The notes: generated by a model not told the origin, from the sequence alone. A stretch of 24,284 nt of DNA from CBDCGW01 sp964430745 (GCA_964430745.1 CAYSHI010000367.1:1-24284); one strand, 5' to 3'. Positions 1 through 6,945 are shown, numbered from the stretch's first letter. Translations and numbers: made by a program.

Positions 1-30
1 CACTGAAGATGCGGCCATACTAGTGTGCCG

Positions 31-153
31 CGTCACTATTGTCTTCACTTTTGCCCGCCCTTCGGGTGGCGACGAGACCGCGCCGATTTCTGCGTCGCCG
101 CTCCTTGAACTCGTCACGGTCTCGTCGCCACAAAAGTAAAGACAATGGTGACG
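31..153. repeat. Inverted repeat 1 (long stem) of the element
   Basis: Positions 31-53 pair with 131-153 (21 of 23 positions), and 67-79 pair perfectly with 118-130. The left arm carries 13 extra bases (54-66, CCCGCCCTTCGGG) that can form their own small hairpin and have no counterpart in the right arm. A 38-base loop region (80-117) separates the arms. Confidence 0.85.
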
Positions 154-157
154 TTCG

Positions 158-257
158 CAGGCGGGAGTCAGGGGTGAGCGCAAGGCGCGGCGAGGAGGCG
201 ATGCCTTGGGTATCGTCGACGAGGCGCAACGCTGCGATCGCGGGTGACTCCCGCCTG
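158..257. repeat. Inverted repeat 2 of the element
   Basis: CAGGCGGGAGTCA at 158-170 is matched exactly by its reverse complement at 245-257, a perfect 13-bp stem enclosing 74 bases. It begins 5 bases after the end of inverted repeat 1. Confidence 0.8.
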
Positions 258-267
258 TCCGACGGAT

Positions 268-366
268 GGCTGCGAGGTGGGCGCATCTACGGCGTTGTCT
301 CTCCTCCACGATGCGCCACGGCATCGTCTCGTCGAGACGCCTTGTATCTGCACCTATCTCGCAGCC
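268..366. repeat. Inverted repeat 3 (imperfect) of the element
   Basis: GGCTGCGAG at 268-276 pairs perfectly with CTCGCAGCC at 358-366. Pairing continues inward imperfectly to roughly 298/330. A small inner hairpin, GTCTC-GTC-GAGAC, lies near 326-337. Confidence 0.65.
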
Positions 367-401
367 ACGAACGTCACCCTATTTACGACGTGGGACACTA
401 G

Positions 402-553
402 CAGCCTGTCGCTGCTCCAAGGTCTTTCGGGCGGCGCGCCGATGAGGGTTTCTTCGGCCCTCCCCAGGGGTTACGCTAGCGGCCGTCACACAGCGCGCCC
501 GTCTTCCGTCGGAGGTTGACGACACCGGTCCCGTACCGGCTCTCGGAGAGGTC
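402..553. other. Intergenic leader upstream of the PilZ gene
   Basis: No gene is seen here. AGCAGC (400-405) and GCTGCT (411-416) form a 6-bp stem with a 5-base loop right at the element's right edge. CCGGT (525-529) and ACCGG (535-539) form a small stem just before the GGAGAGG ribosome-binding site (545-551). A TTGACG at 516-521 resembles a -35 box, but no matching -10 is evident. Confidence 0.4.
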
Positions 554-919
554 ATGAGCACCGAACAGCGCGAGCACACCCGCTATCCCGAGAAGCTATC
601 GGTCGACGTGCATGTGTTGGTGCTTCCGGCGTCTCAGGCGCAGGAAGGCTACGAGGCGCGGGGCAGAACGATCAACATCGGGCGCGGCGGGGTCCTCATG
701 CGTCTCGACAAGGAGGTGCCCGAGGGCGTGCACGTCCGCCTGCGGTTCTGGGAGCTGCCCCCGGGAGTGAAGCTCTGGCCACTGCTGATGTCCGGGACCA
801 TCCTGCGACTCGAGCCCGGTGACGAGCTTCCGAAGGACAACACCATCAGCGCCGGCAGCCTCCTGGCCATCGAGTTCGCCGAGCCGCTGATGGATCTCGA
901 GGTTCCGCCGACCGGTTAG
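554..919 (+). CDS. PilZ-domain protein (probable c-di-GMP receptor)
   Basis: This is a 121-residue single-domain protein. The PilZ c-di-GMP signature is present: an RxxxR arm (R6-E-H-T-R10) and a second motif N41-I-G-R-G-G46. The usual serine of (D/N)xSxxG is Gly43 here, which may weaken or alter ligand contact. The remainder alternates short beta strands, as expected for the PilZ barrel, with no extra output domain. It therefore probably acts by binding a partner protein in the cytoplasm. The start is supported by GGAGAGG at 545-551. It is convergent with the cyclase gene, whose stop lies 9 bases beyond. An HD-GYP phosphodiesterase about 10 kb away is compatible with c-di-GMP signalling, but no direct link is shown. 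The family call is firm; the function is inferred. Confidence 0.85.
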   Translation: MSTEQREHTRYPEKLSVDVHVLVLPASQAQEGYEARGRTINIGRGGVLMRLDKEVPEGVHVRLRFWELPPGVKLWPLLMSGTILRLEPGDELPKDNTISAGSLLAIEFAEPLMDLEVPPTG

Positions 920-928
920 GCGTCACGT

Positions 929-1810
929 CTACCGCGCCACGACGGCGACCACGCGCGTCGGCCCACCGGTTCCTTGTTCGATCTTCATCGGCAACGCCAT
1001 GACGCCGAAACCCTCCTCGGGGAGCCCGTCGACGTTTGTCAGATTCTCCAGGTTGAAGACGTTCGCCGCAGCGAGGACCCGGTGCGCTTCGAACGATGAG
1101 CTGGTGCCGGGGTCGATGCTCGCGGTGTCGATACCGAGCCCGAAGATGCCGCGCTCGCCCAGGACCCGGGCGGCTTCCGGAGACAGGCCGGGAAAGTGCA
1201 GCGTGGCCACGTCCTGCGGCGTTTCCGTACCGTAGTAGGCGTTCCAGTCGGGCCATCGAGAGGCCCAGCCTGTCCGCACGATGACAATGCTGCCGCCGGG
1301 TACGGTGCCGTGGCGTTCCTCCCAGGCGGCGATATCTTCAGGCGTCAACAACGTGTCCGCGTCGCGTGCCGCGCGCTCGCTGATGTCGATGACGATGCCG
1401 TCGGCGATCAGTCGCGACAGCGGAATCTGGTCGCTTGTCCACTGCCCCTCGCCGAAATGGATCGGAGCATCGAGGTGGGTCCCCAGGTGCTCCGGCGAGC
1501 TGAACGAGCCGGACGCATACCAGTAGCCGCCCTCGCTGATCTCGCCGGCGTATTCGTGCGTGAAGGGCGCGCCGGTGGGCCAGTACAAACTGTCGGGACT
1601 CAGCGGATAGGTGAGGTCGACGAGCTCGACGGCGTCGGACGTCAGCGTTCCGAAGGCAGTCTGAGGGGCTGCATCGGCGCGCGCGGGGGCTCCGACGTCA
1701 ATGGCGACGAGGTCGGGGTCGCCGCTTCGTGAACAGGCTGTCGATCCTGTCGCGATGACGACCGCGAGCGCGATCGAGAAGGTATGGTGGCGGCTGGTGG
1801 TTCGGCGCAT
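929..1810 (-). CDS. Exported cyclase-family protein (KynB-like metal hydrolase)
   Basis: This 293-residue protein belongs to the cyclase / kynurenine-formamidase superfamily. The metal-binding signature HLGTHLDAPIHF is at 108-119 (H108, H112, D114, H118), followed by GIDTASID at 226-233 and a downstream H243/E255 pair typical of the family. The N-terminus is a signal peptide: an Arg-rich start, a hydrophobic stretch at 11-22, then Cys26. It may be lipid-anchored, although STAC is a poor lipobox. The reading frame extends far upstream, but I chose the ATG at 1810 because an AGGAG (1818-1822) sits 7 bases before it and the signal peptide follows at once. KynB itself is cytoplasmic, so an envelope location argues for a different amide or ester substrate, which the sequence does not reveal. 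It is divergent from the THUMP methyltransferase gene, with 60 bases between starts. Confidence 0.85.
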   Translation of the reverse strand: MRRTTSRHHTFSIALAVVIATGSTACSRSGDPDLVAIDVGAPARADAAPQTAFGTLTSDAVELVDLTYPLSPDSLYWPTGAPFTHEYAGEISEGGYWYASGSFSSPEHLGTHLDAPIHFGEGQWTSDQIPLSRLIADGIVIDISERAARDADTLLTPEDIAAWEERHGTVPGGSIVIVRTGWASRWPDWNAYYGTETPQDVATLHFPGLSPEAARVLGERGIFGLGIDTASIDPGTSSSFEAHRVLAAANVFNLENLTNVDGLPEEGFGVMALPMKIEQGTGGPTRVVAVVAR

Positions 1811-1870
1811 GGCGCAGCTCCTGGTCGCGGCGACCTCGATGTGCGACGGCGTACGAAATGAGGGTGCACC
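1811..1870. promoter_or_regulatory. Divergent intergenic region, cyclase / THUMP methyltransferase
   Basis: These 60 bases separate two divergent start codons. They contain the AGGAG for the minus-strand gene (1818-1822) and a GAGGGTG (about 1860-1866) for the plus-strand gene, so any two promoters must overlap each other or the coding ends. No convincing -35/-10 pair is visible. Confidence 0.4.
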
Positions 1871-3052
1871 ATGGCGACATTCATCGCCACCGTGGCCGAC
1901 GGCCTCGAGGAGGTCGGCGTCGAAGAGATTGCCGAGCTCGGCCTGGCGCGGCCTCGCGCGGTCGCCGGAGCCGTGTTGTTCGAGGGCCCCGAGTTCCCAT
2001 CGCCGGGAGGGTTCGCGCTCCTGCATGAGCTCAACGGCTGGGCGCGAAGTGTGGATCGTGTCGGTGCGTTGATCGCCGAGGGAACGGCCGAAGAGCTCGA
2101 CGCCTGCTATGAGCTGTTCAAGGAGGTCGACTACACGCCCATCATTCGACCCACCCAGTCGTTCGCGGTGCGCGCAGAGCGCAGCGGTGCGCACGACTTC
2201 ACGTCGGTGGACCTCGGCGGCCGGGTCGGACAGGCGATCATCGACTCCTTCGCGGCAACCCATGGAGCGCGCCTGCGCGTCTCGCTGCGCCGCCCGGACG
2301 CTATCTTTCGGGTCGACCTTCATCAGGCGCGGTGCCGCCTGTGGTTGGACGCTACCGGCGACGAGCCGCTCTATCGGCGCGACTATCGGACCCAGCTCCA
2401 CCCCGCCTCTCTGCGGGCCACGCTGGCGTACTCGATGCTGAGGCTTGCGTCGTGGAAGGGAGAGCCGTTGCTCGATCCCATGACCGGCATCGGCACCATT
2501 CCCCTCGAAGCCGGCTTGTGTGCCCACGGGATCGCGCCCGGGGAATTCCGTCGCTGCCCATTCGCGCTCGACATTCTGTGTCGCGGCCGCGCCGAAACCG
2601 AGGGCGAGGAGGCGCGCCGCGCCCCCTCGCAGATCGCCTTGCCGGAGCCCTTGGCTTCGGGAGAAGCGCTCGATGTGCTGGGCATCGAGCGTTATGAGAA
2701 TCATCTGCGAGGCGCCCAGGGGAGCCTCGCGGCGACGGGCTCGCCGGCCGGCATCCGATTCCTGCACGGCGATGCGCGTCACCTCGACAAGCACTTCGCG
2801 GCGGGTCGGTACCGGCTCGCGGTGGTCAACCCACCGTTTGGCCGCAAGATCGGCTCCACCGCCGTGACCGGGGCGCTGTATCGGCACTTCGCCCGGGCGG
2901 CTGCTCGCGGCGGCGTCGAGAGAATCGTGGCGCTCTCGGAGAGAAAAGGCCTCATGTCCAATGCCTTGTCGCAAGCCGGCTTCGAGCTGCTACGCTCGGT
3001 GCCTGTGATGTTCGGCCGGCTTCCGGTGCACGTGATCATTGCGCAGCAGTAG
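1871..3052 (+). CDS. THUMP-type class I RNA methyltransferase (guanine-N2-like)
   Basis: This 393-residue protein has the layout of the Trm14/TrmN/RlmL group: an N-terminal ferredoxin-like plus THUMP region (about 1-160) and a C-terminal Rossmann methyltransferase. Visible hallmarks are the linker signature LYRRDYR (167-173), the SAM-binding loop DPMTGIGTIPLEA (202-214), an acidic post-strand residue in IERYEN (272-277) and the catalytic N-P-P-F at 320-323. These enzymes methylate the exocyclic N2 of a guanine in tRNA or 23S rRNA. Bacterial TrmN/Trm14 homologues act at tRNA G6, whereas RlmL is larger and acts on 23S rRNA. The size favours a tRNA enzyme, but the target is unproven. The region between the SAM loop and NPPF carries a charged insertion (about 235-265). 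A GAGGGTG precedes the ATG. Confidence 0.85.
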   Translation: MATFIATVADGLEEVGVEEIAELGLARPRAVAGAVLFEGPEFPSPGGFALLHELNGWARSVDRVGALIAEGTAEELDACYELFKEVDYTPIIRPTQSFAVRAERSGAHDFTSVDLGGRVGQAIIDSFAATHGARLRVSLRRPDAIFRVDLHQARCRLWLDATGDEPLYRRDYRTQLHPASLRATLAYSMLRLASWKGEPLLDPMTGIGTIPLEAGLCAHGIAPGEFRRCPFALDILCRGRAETEGEEARRAPSQIALPEPLASGEALDVLGIERYENHLRGAQGSLAATGSPAGIRFLHGDARHLDKHFAAGRYRLAVVNPPFGRKIGSTAVTGALYRHFARAAARGGVERIVALSERKGLMSNALSQAGFELLRSVPVMFGRLPVHVIIAQQ

Positions 3053-3060
3053 GGCGGCCG

Positions 3061-3076
3061 GGCGCCGCTCGGCGCC
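3061..3076. terminator. GC-rich hairpin after the THUMP methyltransferase gene
   Basis: GGCGCC-GCTC-GGCGCC is a perfect 6-bp stem with a 4-base loop, 8 bases past the stop codon. No T-run follows, so it is at best a weak or Rho-assisted terminator. Confidence 0.35.
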
Positions 3077-3176
3077 TCCGCCGGATCGTGAGTCAGGCCG
3101 AGACCGCCAGGGCGAGGCGAGAGCCGTTCGTTGTCGGGGTTCCGGCGCGTCCGCGAGCCCATCACCGGAGGTTGGG

Positions 3177-3848
3177 ATGCTGCGACGACCGAGTAGTCAA
3201 TGGGTGTTCGCGATTGCGGTTCTTCTTCTGCCGGTCCTCACCGCGACCGGATCCCCCTTGTCGCCGGGACGGGTCCGTGGTTCGTCGTCCGAGACGGCCG
3301 CGGGAGGCGGTTCCCCGTCTTCCCCACAGGAGACGGTTCGGGTGCTGATCGAGACCGAGCTCGGCGAAATAGTAGCGGAGCTCGATGCCGCCCGTGCTCC
3401 CGAAACCGTGGCGAACTTTCTCCGTTACGTCGATGCGCAACGCTACGACGGCGGGCGATTCCATCGCTCGGTGCGGCTTGATAACCAGGTCCGCGACGAC
3501 GTCTTGGTCGAGGTCGTCCAGGCGAGCGGCAATCCGGAGTTTCGGCGACAGCAATTCGATCCGATTCCTCTCGAGCGCACACGCGATACCGGTCTGCTGC
3601 ACCTGGATGGGACGCTGTCGATGGCGCGCGTCGCACCCGATTCGGCACGCTCCGATTTCTTCATCTGTATCGGTGGGCAGCCGTCGCTCGATTTCGGCGG
3701 CGAGCGCAACGCCGACGGGCAGGGATTTGCCGCATTCGGCCGGGTTGTGAGTGGGATGGACGTGGTGCGGCGGATTCACGAATCGCCGACCGGCGAGCGG
3801 GAGAGCCTCGCGCCTCCCATCACCATCATCCGCATAACGCGCTACTGA
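3177..3848 (+). CDS. Secreted cyclophilin-type peptidyl-prolyl isomerase
   Basis: The frame is open upstream, but the ATG at 3177 has an ideal GGAGG (3167-3171, 5-base spacer) and begins a signal peptide, giving 223 residues. After the leader (about 1-26) and a Ser/Gly-rich linker (about 27-50) comes a cyclophilin fold: a strand-rich start (VLIETELGEIVAEL), the catalytic FHR at 95-97, FFICIG at 161-166 and the C-terminal FGRVVSGMDVV. These proteins isomerise Xaa-Pro bonds, here presumably assisting protein folding in the envelope. The usual FHR...GGD/GTG substrate segment is altered: FHRSVRLDNQ leads into a longer, charged stretch (104-130), so substrate preference may differ. The 3' end overlaps the convergent cupin gene by 7 bases (3842-3848). 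Confidence 0.85.
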   Translation: MLRRPSSQWVFAIAVLLLPVLTATGSPLSPGRVRGSSSETAAGGGSPSSPQETVRVLIETELGEIVAELDAARAPETVANFLRYVDAQRYDGGRFHRSVRLDNQVRDDVLVEVVQASGNPEFRRQQFDPIPLERTRDTGLLHLDGTLSMARVAPDSARSDFFICIGGQPSLDFGGERNADGQGFAAFGRVVSGMDVVRRIHESPTGERESLAPPITIIRITRY

Positions 3849-4246
3849 GAGCTTGCCGCCTCCTCGACCAGCCGGACCTCGTCGGCCCGGTTCGGCACGA
3901 TGCACAGAAACTCGAAGGGCGCCTCGACGACGTCATACCAATGCGGCGTCCCTGCGGGGATGTACACGGAATCGTCGGCACTGACCTCGTATTCCTCGCC
4001 GGCGATACCGACCCGTGCGCGGCCGCGGAGCACGTATTGCTCGTGTTCGACAGCGTTGGTATGTGCCGGCATGCCGCTGCCGACCTCGTCCATCAAGATG
4101 CGGCGCATGACGAAGTTTGGTGCTCCGTCCTCGGGGCCGACGAGCACCTGTATACGCGTGGCGCGCGCGCCCTTGAGATCTTCGATCTGGATCTCGGCGG
4201 ATTTCTTCACGGTGCCGCTGCCGGCGGCGGGTGGTGCTTGAGTCAT
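3842..4246 (-). CDS. Small single-domain cupin protein
   Basis: This 134-residue single cupin barrel has motif 1 as H62-T-N64-A-V-E-H68-E69 and motif 2 around DSVYIPAGTPHWY (H102). The common pattern is HxHxxxHE. The second His is Asn64 here, so the metal site would be H62/H68/H102 with an unusual fourth position. Such small cupins are often dioxygenases, isomerases or sugar/ligand sensors, and the substrate cannot be read from sequence. The ATG overlaps the mscS stop codon (TGATG, sharing 4246), with GGAG a few bases before it, so it is translationally coupled to the channel gene. There is no signal peptide, so it is cytoplasmic. Confidence 0.85.
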   Translation of the reverse strand: MTQAPPAAGSGTVKKSAEIQIEDLKGARATRIQVLVGPEDGAPNFVMRRILMDEVGSGMPAHTNAVEHEQYVLRGRARVGIAGEEYEVSADDSVYIPAGTPHWYDVVEAPFEFLCIVPNRADEVRLVEEAASSQ

Positions 4247-5412
4247 CAGGAGGCTCCTTGCTCGGAGGTCTCGTCCGCCTTTTCGGCGGCCGGTAAAAGC
4301 GCATTTTGGCCGGATTCGGCGGGCACCGAGCGGATGTATAGGTCGCGCTTGGTATAAGGAATCTCGACACCGGCGCGATCGAACTCGATCTTCACACGCT
4401 CCGTGATCTCATCGCCGATGTCCCGCCGACGCCGCGCATCGGCGATCCAAACGCGGAGCTCGAGGTCGACGGAGGATTCGCCGAACTTTCGCAGGATGAC
4501 CCGCGGTTCCGGCTCGCTCATCACACCCTCATTTTGAAGGGCCACGTCCTGGATGATCGCCTTCGCCTTGGCTTGATCGGCGTCGTAGGCGATGCCGATG
4601 GGGATGCGCAGGCGGATGTCGTCCCCGGAGGCGGTGTAGTTGACGATGTCACGCCGCATGATCTCGTTGTTCGGAATGACGAAGATCAAGTTGTCCGTGT
4701 TGCGGATCTTGGTTGCCCGAAGACCGATCTCGACGACGTCGCCCCAGGTCGAGGTTCCGGTCGGCGCCGACCACAATTCGATGCGGTCGCCGACGTGAAA
4801 GGGGCGATCGACAATCAGCAGCACGCCGGCGATCAGGTTCGAGAGCGTGTCCTTGGCGGCGAAGCCGAGCGCGATGCCGGCGACCCCGGCGGCGCCGATG
4901 AACGGCATGATCTCGATGTTCAGCTGCGAGAGCGCCATGATCACCGCCGTGGCGATGATCGTTGCGCTCAGGAACCTGTTGATCAGCGGTAGCGCGGTGT
5001 CGTCGATCGTCGTCTCCGTTCGCGGAACGACTTCTTCCTGGACGACACGCAGAAGCTTGGCGGCGAGGGCCGAGATCGGAAGGGAAAGCGCGACGATAGA
5101 GGCGGCGATGACGAAGTTGGCCAGCCTCTCCAGCTCCCAAATGCGGGCGATATGCCAGAACACCCAGGTCCAGACACAGATCGACAGCACCTGACGGATG
5201 GCCCGGACGAGGTGGTCGTCGATCTTGGAGGCGGTCTTCGAAGCGAGGCGATGCTCGACGCGAGTGAGAAACCACCGCGTGACGCCGAAAACGACGACGC
5301 CGAGAAGAAGTTGCCCGGCGGTCAGCAGCAGGCGGGGGAGAACAAAATCGCGCGCGGCCAACAACCAGTTATCGATGTCCGCGCGCGTGACCTGGATATT
5401 CAGCCAGTCCAT
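4246..5412 (-). CDS. MscS-family mechanosensitive ion channel
   Basis: This 388-residue protein has about five hydrophobic segments (27-48, 73-91, 97-121, 146-162, 166-200). The last is the Gly/Ala-rich MscS pore helix, with IGAAGVAGIALGFAAKDTL (172-190) followed by NLIAGVLLIVDRPFHVGD. The cytosolic beta domain (about 200-270) has the IPN signature in FVIPNNEIMRRDIVNYT, and an alpha/beta C-terminal domain (about 275-365) follows. MscS channels open under membrane tension and release solutes during hypo-osmotic shock. The frame continues upstream, but I start at the ATG at 5412 (MDWLNIQ) because the upstream part is Arg-rich without membrane character and would overlap the opposite-strand glycosylase gene. 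An in-frame GTG lies 4 codons earlier. No strong Shine-Dalgarno is visible. It heads a two-gene unit with the cupin. Confidence 0.9.
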   Translation of the reverse strand: MDWLNIQVTRADIDNWLLAARDFVLPRLLLTAGQLLLGVVVFGVTRWFLTRVEHRLASKTASKIDDHLVRAIRQVLSICVWTWVFWHIARIWELERLANFVIAASIVALSLPISALAAKLLRVVQEEVVPRTETTIDDTALPLINRFLSATIIATAVIMALSQLNIEIMPFIGAAGVAGIALGFAAKDTLSNLIAGVLLIVDRPFHVGDRIELWSAPTGTSTWGDVVEIGLRATKIRNTDNLIFVIPNNEIMRRDIVNYTASGDDIRLRIPIGIAYDADQAKAKAIIQDVALQNEGVMSEPEPRVILRKFGESSVDLELRVWIADARRRRDIGDEITERVKIEFDRAGVEIPYTKRDLYIRSVPAESGQNALLPAAEKADETSEQGAS

Positions 5413-5414
5413 AG

Positions 5415-5430
5415 CGTGAAACACTAGCAG
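5415..5430. repeat. Solo sequence matching the right end of the 20-401 element
   Basis: CGTGaaACACTAGCAG here matches CGTGggACACTAGCAG at 389-404 at 14 of 16 positions, including an exact ACACTAGCAG and three bases outside the proposed element end. It lies 3 bases upstream of the mscS start codon. It may be a decayed element end, an insertion hotspot or a shared regulatory motif. On the minus strand it reads TGCTAGTGT, resembling an extended -10 box. Confidence 0.4.
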
Positions 5431-5584
5431 ACCATTAGCCGATGGCGGGCCGAGGCACCGTCGCTCACCGGCGAGCCTCGGGCTCGCAAGACGCTCACGC
5501 CGGGCCACGCGGGAATTCGCATCATCGGGGAGCGGTCGGCAGGGCCGCGAACATAGGCGGCAGAACGTCGGGGAGAGAGTCCCG

Positions 5585-6217
5585 TTGGGCAGCACAGAAG
5601 AGCTCGATCGCGCCGTGAAACACTTGAAACGGAGCGACCGCGTCATGGCGGGCATCATCAGGAATGTCGGCAGGTGCCGGCTGGACGGGGCTCGACACGG
5701 GGCATCGTTCGCGGCCTTGGTGCGATCAATCGTCTACCAGCAGCTCTCAGGAAAGGCTGCAGGCACGATCCACCAGCGATTTGTCGCTGCGGTCGGACGG
5801 CGACCGCCCAACCCCCGCTCGATCCTCGACACCCCGGTCGAGGAGCTGCGAGCCGCCGGGCTGTCCCGACAGAAGACCTCGTATGTCGTCGATCTCGCCG
5901 ACAAGGTCGAATCCGGCGCATTGTCGCTGCGCCGCCTGCGCTTTCTGGACGACGAGGAAGTCATTGGGCAACTCACGCAGGTGAAGGGAGTGGGGCGCTG
6001 GACGGCGCAGATGTTTCTCATGTTCCACCTGGGGAGGCTGGACGTCCTTCCGGTGGGCGATCTCGGAATCCGATCGGGGTTTCGCGATGCATACGAGCTG
6101 GAAGACCTCCCGGATGTCGCGACCATGGAGAGGCTCGCGGAGCCGTGGAGCCCGTATCGGTCCGTCGGCAGTTGGTATCTGTGGCGCTCCCAGGATGCCG
6201 AGGAAGGCGACCGGTGA
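5585..6217 (+). CDS. HhH-GPD DNA glycosylase (AlkA / 3-methyladenine DNA glycosylase II type)
   Basis: This 210-residue base-excision repair enzyme removes alkylated bases from DNA. It shows the AlkA-like SIVYQQLSGKAA helix (48-59), the helix-hairpin-helix LTQVKGVGRWTAQ (130-142) and the Gly-Pro-Asp loop with the catalytic aspartate D159 in PVGDLGIRSGF. There is no C-terminal Cys cluster, so it is unlike MutY/Nth. It lacks the E. coli AlkA N-terminal domain and matches the compact bacterial/yeast Mag form. The start is a TTG at 5585 supported by GGGAGAGAG (5571-5579) with a 5-base gap. A GTG at 5615 is an alternative. Its stop overlaps the GTG start of the next gene (GTGA, 6214-6217), so both glycosylases should be made together. 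Confidence 0.88.
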   Translation: MGSTEELDRAVKHLKRSDRVMAGIIRNVGRCRLDGARHGASFAALVRSIVYQQLSGKAAGTIHQRFVAAVGRRPPNPRSILDTPVEELRAAGLSRQKTSYVVDLADKVESGALSLRRLRFLDDEEVIGQLTQVKGVGRWTAQMFLMFHLGRLDVLPVGDLGIRSGFRDAYELEDLPDVATMERLAEPWSPYRSVGSWYLWRSQDAEEGDR

Positions 6218-6945
6218 GCCGGCCCGTCGACGAGCAATGGGCCGCCCTTACCGACGACGTCGTCGGCTGTCGCATGTGCGAGCGACTGGTCGAGCATCGC
6301 GAGCGCGTGGCGAGACAGAAGAGGGCCGCGTACCGCGAGCACGAGTACTGGGGCCGCGCCGTGCCGGGATTCGGTGACCGACGGGCGAGGCTGCTCATCG
6401 TTGGATTGGCTCCCGCGGCGCACGGCGCCAATCGCACGGGGCGGATGTTTACCGGCGATCGTTCCGGGGATTGGTTGTACCGCGCGCTGCATCGTGCCGG
6501 TTTCGCCAACCAATCCGATTCGGTTGACCGAGACGACGGCCTCGAGCTGCGCGACGCGTACGTAACCGCCGGAGCTCGCTGCGCGCCGCCCGGCAACAAG
6601 CCCTTGCCGGACGAGCGTGAGCGTTGCCGGCCGTTTCTGGAACGCGAGCTCGATCTGCTCGCCGCCGGCGCTCCGGGTATCCGCTGCGTCGTTCCGCTGG
6701 GGAAGTTCGCGTATGATCAGGTTCTACGCGTCTATCGCGATCGAGGCGTCGAGGTACCGCGGCCCAAGCCCCGCTTCGCCCACGGCGCGGAGGTGCGACT
6801 GGGAGGAGCAGGGTCATCGGCGCCGGTGATCGTGGCGAGCTTCCATCCCAGCCAGCAGAATACGTTCACGGGCAGACTGACGGAGCCGATGCTCGATGCG
6901 GTCTTCGCCCGAGCGCGCCAGCTCGTTGCGCTGGAGAGCCCATGA
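6214..6945 (+). CDS. Family-5 (UDGb) uracil-DNA glycosylase, iron-sulfur type
   Basis: This 243-residue enzyme excises uracil and other deaminated bases from DNA. The UDGb motif GLAPAAHGANRTGR is at 64-77 and the second active-site motif begins SFHPSQQN (H211). Four cysteines, C19-x2-C22, C123 (in ARCAPPGNKP) and C138, are placed as the [4Fe-4S] ligands of family 4/5 enzymes. UDGb lacks the catalytic polar residue of classical Ung in motif 1 (Ala here), as known for the family. The frame is open far upstream. The true start is the GTG at 6214, overlapping the previous stop, with AGGAAGG just before it. Its stop overlaps the ATG of the downstream kinase (ATGA, 6942-6945). Confidence 0.9.
   Translation: MSRPVDEQWAALTDDVVGCRMCERLVEHRERVARQKRAAYREHEYWGRAVPGFGDRRARLLIVGLAPAAHGANRTGRMFTGDRSGDWLYRALHRAGFANQSDSVDRDDGLELRDAYVTAGARCAPPGNKPLPDERERCRPFLERELDLLAAGAPGIRCVVPLGKFAYDQVLRVYRDRGVEVPRPKPRFAHGAEVRLGGAGSSAPVIVASFHPSQQNTFTGRLTEPMLDAVFARARQLVALESP

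Larger units (their letters stand above)
20..401. mobile_element. MITE-like multi-hairpin repeat element with terminal inverted repeats
   Basis: The left end (20-34, CTAGTGTGCCGCGTC) matches the reverse complement of the right end (387-401, CTAGTGTCCCACGTC) at 13 of 15 positions. Between these ends lie three side-by-side stem structures (31-153, 158-257, 268-366), so a single strand could fold as a multi-branch junction. The 11-mer GGTGACGTTCG occurs at 147-157 and inverted at 368-378, so the modules share sequence. Both ends carry TA inside CTAG, which would fit a TA target duplication as used by IS630/Tc1-type elements, but this is inference. Reading frames cross the element on both strands, yet they follow the hairpin symmetry and show no recognisable domain. 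No transposase is present. It could instead be a structured RNA gene or a non-mobile intergenic repeat. Confidence 0.5.

Noticed and set aside
20..401. Coding frames across the hairpin element
   Set aside because: Frames on both strands follow the inverted repeats and give Arg/Ser-rich translations with no domain; palindromic DNA explains them.
20..401. Integron attC site or CRISPR array
   Set aside because: No RYYYAAC/GTTRRRY core sites, and no regularly spaced direct repeats with unique spacers.
1811..2974. Upstream extension of the cyclase reading frame
   Set aside because: The extension is antisense to the THUMP methyltransferase, is Arg-rich and domain-free, and a good ribosome-binding site and signal peptide mark the start at 1810.
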